DNA from: Pseudomonadota bacterium
Lineage (GTDB): Bacteria > Myxococcota_A > Polyangia > Polyangiales > Polyangiaceae
NCBI GenBank assembly: GCA_023431345.1
Contig: JAEYWK010000186.1
Span: 184,744 to 248,743, forward strand
Reading direction: 5' to 3'
Length of the DNA stretch: 64,000 nt
Position numbers and translations under genes: made by a program. Below, piece by piece: positions 59,439-64,000 of this stretch; within the stretch, counting starts at the first letter, position 1; each line of letters opens with the position of its first letter. The notes beneath the pieces were generated by a model. It had not been told where the DNA came from and ran no database searches. It saw nothing but the letters and a program-made list of their open reading frames with translations.

Positions 59439-60500
59439 GCGTCGGCGCAGTCGCCCAATCGGTCGCTCGACGGCTAGGTAGATCAGCCACGCCAGCAGCG
59501 TGACGACGGCCAGCGCTGCCGCCGCCCGCAAGGGCTCAGGCCACCTGGTACGCTGCTCGAACGCCCAAATCACGGTCGTGTGCGTGAGGTACATCGAATA
59601 CGAGAGCAGGCCTCCGAGCTTCGCCAGCCGAGTATTCAGCAGCTTGAACGGTCCCCAGTCGTGCCAGCGCACCGCGGCGATGAAGACCGGCAGCAGACCG
59701 AAGCTCTGCAGCGTGTAGCGAAAGGTCTGCTCGAACTCGAAGCGCCGATAGACGAGGCTGAACCCTACCATCGCCAACCCCACCGGCAACCACAGCCACT
59801 TCAGGGCGCGGTCGCTCACACCGCCGCGGTCGAGCACTGGGTTGTTCCAAACCGCCAGAATGCAGCCGGCCAAGATCGAGTCGACCCGAGTATCCGTCGC
59901 CACGTAGGTGCGATCTTTCGACACGTGGAACCCGAAGACCAACAGTAAGCGCCACGCCAGCACCGCGGCGCAGATCGCGAGCAGCGCCGTGGCTTGCTGT
60001 TTGCCGCTGAGGCCGGCGCGTCGCAGCACCAAATACAGCAGCGGGAAGACCAGATAGAAATGCTCTTCGACCGCGAGTGACCAATACACCCAGGTGCCCG
60101 GCGCCAGCTCGTCCCACCAACCGTTGTAGATGATGTAGTAGTTGGTGAAGTGCAGTAGCTGCGAAGCGACGCCGCGCGGGCCGATGGAACCCTCCCAGAG
60201 GTTGAGCGCGGTGAGTGCGTAGGCGAGGCCGAGCACCAAGTAGAACGGCGGGAAGATGCGCAGCACGCGGCGCAGGTAGAATTGGCGCAAGCTCACGGTT
60301 TGGCTGCGGTCGAACTCCATGCGCAGCAGCGTCGTGATCAGGTAACCGCTGAGAAAGAAGAACACGCTCAGGCCGAAGTAGCCTGGTATTTTTCCCTGCA
60401 ACCCCGCGTGTGACAGGAAGACGATCAGGAACGAGATGGCGCGGATGCCGTCGAGGGACGGAATGTGCAGCGGGTGGGGAGCTTCGGGGCGGGCGTTCAC
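59427..60500 (-). CDS. Acyltransferase-3 family membrane protein
   Basis: 357 residues with about ten transmembrane helices. The start HIPSLDGIRAISFLIVFLSHAG carries the conserved His-Asp pair area of the family, followed by YFGLSVFFFLSGYLIT and FYLRRVLRIFPPFYLV (the RRxxRIxP-type motif). These OafA-like proteins acetylate or otherwise acylate sugars of exopolysaccharide, O-antigen or peptidoglycan. It overlaps the end of the convergent GT2 gene by 12 bases. It is therefore likely the decorating enzyme of the polymer made here. Confidence 0.93.
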   Translation of the reverse strand: MNARPEAPHPLHIPSLDGIRAISFLIVFLSHAGLQGKIPGYFGLSVFFFLSGYLITTLLRMEFDRSQTVSLRQFYLRRVLRIFPPFYLVLGLAYALTALNLWEGSIGPRGVASQLLHFTNYYIIYNGWWDELAPGTWVYWSLAVEEHFYLVFPLLYLVLRRAGLSGKQQATALLAICAAVLAWRLLLVFGFHVSKDRTYVATDTRVDSILAGCILAVWNNPVLDRGGVSDRALKWLWLPVGLAMVGFSLVYRRFEFEQTFRYTLQSFGLLPVFIAAVRWHDWGPFKLLNTRLAKLGGLLSYSMYLTHTTVIWAFEQRTRWPEPLRAAAALAVVTLLAWLIYLAVERPIGRLRRRLQG

Positions 60501-60557
60501 GGAGCCCGCAGCCTAAGGCAAAGGGGGGCCCGATTTCGCAGCAAATCGACCGCCGCC

Positions 60558-61781
60558 TCAGCCTCCGAGGATCGGCAGCGTGAGCGTAAAGCCGACGAAC
60601 GCTCCCCATTGATCGGGCGACGCGCCCGAGGCGGCGACGGAGTCGGGCAGAACTTGGTGGGACCAGCTGCCGCCCGCGGTAAGCTGGAAAGGGTCGGCGA
60701 CTCGGTAGCCGAAGCTCACGCCGGCGCCGTAGCTGAGCGCGGACGACGGATCGTTCACGGGCAGAGTCTGGCTCGTCTGCCACTGCGCCGACGCCGTCGT
60801 CCGATCGCGCTCCCACGAGAGCGATGCGGTGCCGCTCACGCGCTGGCCGACTACGCCCAGCAGCTGGTTGTAGCCGGTGTCGACGGTGACGTTGGCGAGC
60901 GCGGTGAGGGTCGCGCCGTCGCTGAGCAAGAAGCCTTGGCTGAACGAGGCCGAGCCGTTGGCCTGAATCGAGTTGTCGATGGCGCCGCGTCTCGTGGCGC
61001 GCGCGCGTAAGTACGTCGCGCCCGCGCCGAGGCTTCCGTTGCTGCGTCGTCCGAAGCGGTGACCCCAAGTCTCCAGCAGCGTGATGGTCAAGAAGCGGCT
61101 GCCGATGTCAGGTACGTCCGTGACGGCGCTCGAGAGCGTCGTCTCCAGATCGTCACGGCGCGTGAGGTTGTGGCCGACACTGGCGGAGCCTGCCGCGGTG
61201 CGCTGCAGGGGAATCAGCGGCTTCGAGTCGTTGACTCCTCCGCTGATGTCGTAAGACGTGCCGAGGGAGAGGTTCCAACGTCGGGCCATCTGATAGCCGA
61301 GGCCCAGAGAGACGCCCACGGAGCCCGTCTCGAGCACCTCACGCTGCGGCAAGAAAGGGTCAGACGTCAGGTCGGCTGGCGGCGGCGGTGCCGCCGGAGC
61401 AGGCGTCATGTCTCCCGGGATGGGCGGCGCGGCGTCGGTCGCGGGGAAGCCGGCGGGATTGCGCGCCGAAACGACGCTTTGTGCGCCGAAGCTGCCGTTG
61501 ACGGCGGCCGTCAGGCGGAGCCGCTTGTGCCACCAAGCGTAGCCCACGAAGGCGTTGTGAAACACCGCCAGCTCCGAGTCACGCGTGACGTTCAGGAGGG
61601 CGATGCGGGGCGCATAACCGAAAGACCATGCGGAGCGCCGCCCTGAGACGGAAAGCAGGGCGCCCGGCGATGTGCTCAAGTCGAGCGCGACGCTGCGCCC
61701 GTCCGGAAGAGAGCGCACCTCGGCGGTCGTTGCGTCGACGAGGGTGAGGCTGACCGCCGCGAGGGTGGGGCCAAGCAGCAT
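60558..61781 (-). CDS. Outer-membrane beta-barrel, probable porin partner of the OPX protein
   Basis: 407 residues. The first ~20 residues are hydrophobic (LLGPTLAAVSLTLV) but not a textbook signal peptide, so an upstream start is possible. After a Pro-rich insert (about 130-150) come repeated amphipathic strands such as GSVGVSLGLGYQMARRWNLSLG, GAGATYLRARATR, GSASFSQGFLLSDGATLTALANVT and GTASLSWERDRTTASAQWQ, ending GAFVGFTLTLPILGG with a final strand. It starts 13 bases after the OPX stop. In myxobacteria short OPX proteins without their own barrel are thought to need a separate barrel porin (WzpX-like), which fits this gene. Confidence 0.75.
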   Translation of the reverse strand: MLLGPTLAAVSLTLVDATTAEVRSLPDGRSVALDLSTSPGALLSVSGRRSAWSFGYAPRIALLNVTRDSELAVFHNAFVGYAWWHKRLRLTAAVNGSFGAQSVVSARNPAGFPATDAAPPIPGDMTPAPAAPPPPADLTSDPFLPQREVLETGSVGVSLGLGYQMARRWNLSLGTSYDISGGVNDSKPLIPLQRTAAGSASVGHNLTRRDDLETTLSSAVTDVPDIGSRFLTITLLETWGHRFGRRSNGSLGAGATYLRARATRRGAIDNSIQANGSASFSQGFLLSDGATLTALANVTVDTGYNQLLGVVGQRVSGTASLSWERDRTTASAQWQTSQTLPVNDPSSALSYGAGVSFGYRVADPFQLTAGGSWSHQVLPDSVAASGASPDQWGAFVGFTLTLPILGG

Positions 61782-61794
61782 GCCGCTGTCGCCG

Positions 61795-62403
61795 CTACTC
61801 TACGACGACGACGTCGCCCGTCCGCAGGGGAAAGGTGGCGGCGCCGCCGATGTCGTGGATGATGGCTTTGAGGGTGAAGCGGATGCGCTGCGAACCGGAC
61901 GGCCCGCGACGTAGCACGTAGATCGACTCGTCGTCGGCGAACTCGTTCAGGCCTCCGCACTGCGCCATGAGGTCGGCCATGGTGGCGGGCTGCGGCAACT
62001 TCAGCGCGCCTCGGGAGCCCACCTCGCCGAGCACGGCCACGGAGATTGGCGCCGTTTCGTCGACGTTGACGGTGACTCGCGGCGCGACGATGAACTCCTT
62101 GAAGCGCTGCTCGAGCTCGCGCGCCAGGCCGAGCGGCGGCTTCCCGGCCGCGGTGATCTCGCCCAGAAATGGCAAAGCGATCTGGCCGTCGACGCGGATG
62201 CGCCCGTGGAAGGCCAAGCTGGGCTGATCGTAGACGCGCACGTCGATCGAATCGCCGGGGGAAAGCACGAGGCCAGAGGCGGGCGGGCTCCACTCCGCAC
62301 GCGGCACCTGGCTGTACCAAACGAACGGCGGATTGCTTGCGCAACCAGAGCCGAGCAAGGCGCACGCTACGAACAGGGGGCCAATGCTGAGATGGAGCTT
62401 CAA
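61795..62403 (-). CDS. Short OPX (Wza-like) polysaccharide export lipoprotein
   Basis: 202 residues, using a TTG start at 62403 because only this gives a standard lipoprotein signal (KLHLSIGPLFVACALLGSGC). No Shine-Dalgarno site is obvious. Residues ~45-125 hold the Poly_export domain (LVLSPGDSIDVRVYDQPSL, GRIRVDGQIALPFLGEITAAG), and ~126-200 one SLBB-like domain (ISVAVLGEVGSRGALKLPQPATMADLMAQCGGL). It ends right after that, without the C-terminal alpha-helical barrel segment of Wza. It therefore belongs to the short OPX class that relies on another outer-membrane pore. The next gene is such a barrel. Transcribed divergently from the EEP gene. Confidence 0.88.
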   Translation of the reverse strand: MKLHLSIGPLFVACALLGSGCASNPPFVWYSQVPRAEWSPPASGLVLSPGDSIDVRVYDQPSLAFHGRIRVDGQIALPFLGEITAAGKPPLGLARELEQRFKEFIVAPRVTVNVDETAPISVAVLGEVGSRGALKLPQPATMADLMAQCGGLNEFADDESIYVLRRGPSGSQRIRFTLKAIIHDIGGAATFPLRTGDVVVVE

Positions 62404-62496
62404 GTTGGCTCGAAGGTAAGCTGGGACCCGGCTCAGCAGCAAGCCCTCGCGGCGCGACTCGCGCGCCCTGCCCGCGCGCGTTATACCGATAGCGCA

Positions 62497-63558
62497 ATGA
62501 AGGGCGCTCGCTTTGGCTGGGCTCGTACCTGGTTCGACCGCGGGATCGCCGCATGCGCCGTCGGCTATCCGCTGACGCTCGCGCTCATTTGGACGGGGCT
62601 CCGCTTCATCGGGGAGAGCTGGTGGGTTACCAGCGTGGGCTTGTATTTGCCGCTCGCGCTGCTGGGAGCTCCGCTGCCGCTCTTGGCCGCCGCGCTCTGG
62701 TGGCGCCGCCGCCGTCGCTTGCTGACCCTGCAGCTCGTCTCCCTGTGTCTGTTGCTCTTTCCGCTGCTGGGGCTCACGCTCAACTGGCCGTCGGGCGCTG
62801 CGAAGCCGACCGGTGGGCTGCGCCTCGTCAGCTACAACGTCAACTCCGGAAACGGCGGCTTCGACCTCATCACCGAGGAGATCATGCGCCGAGATCCGGA
62901 CGTCGCCTTCGTTCAAGAGATTCCGTTTTGGGTGGCCAGCAAGCTCACCGAACGCTTGAAGGTCTCACTGCCTCATACCCGTGAGGACACGGAGTTTCTG
63001 GTGGCATCGAAGTATCCGATCATCGCCGCCGAGTACCCGCCCAACCTGCACTTCTTCGGGCGAGAGCGTCACCCGCGCTTCGTCCGCGTCGTGCTGGATA
63101 CGCCGCTCGGACCGACCGTCTTCTACCACGTGCACACCGTGTCGCCGCGCGGCGCTTTCTACGCCCTGCGCGGGGAAGGCCTTCGTCGTGAGATCACCTC
63201 GGGCCGTCTGCTGACGGGCGCGCGCGCCGCTTCGCTGCGTGAGCACGCCGCGCTGCGCGAGCTACAAGTCGAGACGGTGGCCAAGCGAGCGCTCGAAGAG
63301 CAGGGGCCGGTCGTGATCGTCGGCGACACGAACCTGCCCATCCAGAGCCCGATTCGGCATCGCTACCTCGATCGCTTTCAAGACGGCTTCCGAGAAGCGG
63401 GTCTCGGCTTTGGCAACACCTTCCCCAGCCGCTCTCCGTGGATGCGCATCGACGTCGTGCTGGCGTCCGAGAGCCTGCGCTTCACGCGCTTCGAGGTGGG
63501 GGAGAGCCGCGCGTCCGATCATCGGTCCATCGTCGTCGACTTGGCGAAGGCCAAGTGA
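62497..63558 (+). CDS. Endonuclease/exonuclease/phosphatase (EEP) superfamily membrane protein
   Basis: 353 residues from ATG 62497. Two to three transmembrane helices in the first ~105 residues (TLALIWTGLRFIGE, LYLPLALLGAPLPLLAAALW, LVSLCLLLFPLLGLTL) are followed by an EEP catalytic domain outside or inside the cell: RLVSYNVNSGNGG, FVQEIPFW, HVHTVSP, VVIVGDTNLPIQS and ASDHRSIVVDL, the last two being the usual metal/catalytic blocks. Family members are nucleases, phosphodiesterases or sphingomyelinase-like. It is divergent from the OPX gene by 93 bases and may cleave a phosphodiester in a lipid-linked polymer, but that is a guess. Confidence 0.87.
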   Translation: MKGARFGWARTWFDRGIAACAVGYPLTLALIWTGLRFIGESWWVTSVGLYLPLALLGAPLPLLAAALWWRRRRRLLTLQLVSLCLLLFPLLGLTLNWPSGAAKPTGGLRLVSYNVNSGNGGFDLITEEIMRRDPDVAFVQEIPFWVASKLTERLKVSLPHTREDTEFLVASKYPIIAAEYPPNLHFFGRERHPRFVRVVLDTPLGPTVFYHVHTVSPRGAFYALRGEGLRREITSGRLLTGARAASLREHAALRELQVETVAKRALEEQGPVVIVGDTNLPIQSPIRHRYLDRFQDGFREAGLGFGNTFPSRSPWMRIDVVLASESLRFTRFEVGESRASDHRSIVVDLAKAK

Positions 63559-63657
63559 GCGTGGCGACGGACTCACCGAGGCGAGGCCGTCTGGGTCATC
63601 ACGCGGCGCTTAGCCCTTCGCTTGACTGAGCCGCTACCCAGCTCTAGAGCGTAGGCA

Positions 63658-63825
63658 ATGGGCAAAGCCATCCTGATGAGCGTCCTGGTGGCGACGCTGG
63701 TGATCCCCATGATGCTCGCCCAGTCACCGCAGCCCCGCCGCGCCGTGCGCCTCGTCCAGAGGCGCTACCTCTATTTCATGATCTGGTGGGCGATCATGGT
63801 CGTGTACGTGTTGCCACGCCTCTAG
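63658..63825 (+). CDS. 55-residue two-helix membrane protein
   Basis: A short frame from ATG 63658 to TAG 63825. The translation MGKAILMSVLVATLVIPMML is one membrane helix, a basic loop (PQPRRAVRLVQRRY) follows, and LYFMIWWAIMVVYVLPRL is a second. Composition, start context and the helix-loop-helix layout support a real gene, although it is too short for most gene finders. Its stop codon lies within the second two-hairpin repeat. No family is recognised. Its position 99 bases after the EEP gene could make it the last gene of that operon. Confidence 0.6.
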   Translation: MGKAILMSVLVATLVIPMMLAQSPQPRRAVRLVQRRYLYFMIWWAIMVVYVLPRL

Positions 63826-63918
63826 AACGCCGAACGGTTTGACCGCTCGGCGTTCTAGACCTTTCCTGGTGGGGCAGCTCGCGCCGCCCCCCTCGCCTGA
63901 AGTGAATTCAGGCGAGCC
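63822..63918 (-). repeat. Two-hairpin repeat, copy 2 (inverted relative to copy 1)
   Basis: First hairpin 63822-63858: CTAGAAC to GTTCTAG, with a near-perfect long stem (AACGCCGA, one mismatch, CGGT, loop TTG, ACCG, one mismatch, TCGGCGTT). Second hairpin 63894-63914: CGCCTGAA, GTGAA, TTCAGGCG. The spacer between them is the reverse complement of that in copy 1. Loop and stem differences between the copies keep the pairing. From 63919 to the window end I see no supported gene. Confidence 0.85.
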
Positions 63919-64000
63919 TCCCCCCACGCGGCGGCTCTGCTCGGTGCTAGCTCGTGAACTTCGTTGCCCCAGCAAACCGCTTGTCGCTCTAGCAGCTGCG

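Noticed and set aside
53325..63558. Exosortase and PEP-CTERM system
   Set aside because: Two associated-type hydrolases are present, but I see no exosortase membrane enzyme and no protein with a PEP-CTERM sorting tail.

Overview
The window is about 64 kb of very GC-rich DNA with densely packed genes. It reads as a chromosome segment of a Myxococcota (myxobacterium-like) organism. Pointers are an AgmX/PglI-type C-terminal protein beside an outer-membrane barrel and a lipoprotein, a receiver protein with a RomR-like tail, many lipoproteins (FG-GAP, di-haem peroxidase, trypsin-like), large TPR proteins, a zinc-finger/histone-fold protein, and an NRPS/PKS locus. The high GC leaves long antisense open frames over most genes; these were discarded. 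Genus is not resolved.

Layout. 0-12 kb: end of an ABC exporter, a GYF/GAF-like sensor, a fused uroporphyrinogen methyltransferase/synthase, the histone-fold protein, a GTPase with a coupled partner, a bPH2 protein, an FG-GAP lipoprotein with a GT39-like transferase, and an FHA-GGDEF protein. 12-34 kb: envelope and housekeeping genes, namely the AgmX-type protein, barrel and lipoprotein set, valS, a receiver protein, hrcA, a di-haem peroxidase, a double cyclic-nucleotide-binding protein, skp-fabZ, a TPR protein, threonine dehydratase, tldD, a winged-helix regulator and a GT4 transferase.

34-51 kb: a natural-product locus. One NRPS has the order C-A-PCP-C*-A*-PCP, where the second module has lost key motifs. 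A second protein has the order A-PCP-KS-AT-ACP-aminotransferase, with a proline-like adenylation code and a malonyl-type AT. An Rpn-family nuclease gene and a two-hairpin repeat lie between the two genes. A YCII protein and an ABC-2 exporter follow.

51-64 kb: a secreted S1 protease, three alpha/beta hydrolases in one operon (two resemble exosortase-associated hydrolases 1 and 2), and a polysaccharide assembly and export set. That set comprises a degenerate BY-kinase-like P-loop protein, a Wzz-type protein, a GT2 transferase, an acyltransferase-3, a short OPX lipoprotein and a separate outer-membrane barrel, followed by an EEP-family phosphohydrolase and an unlisted 55-residue membrane protein. 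The same two-hairpin repeat returns here in inverted orientation, about 22 kb from the first copy.

The main hypothesis is that carrier-protein chemistry (amino-acid activation, one malonyl extension, beta-transamination) and polysaccharide-type export work together, so that an amino-acid-derived group decorates or is exported with a surface polymer. Neither synthetase has a thioesterase, which leaves release to the neighbouring hydrolases or to transfer onto a polymer. This is inference from content and gene order.
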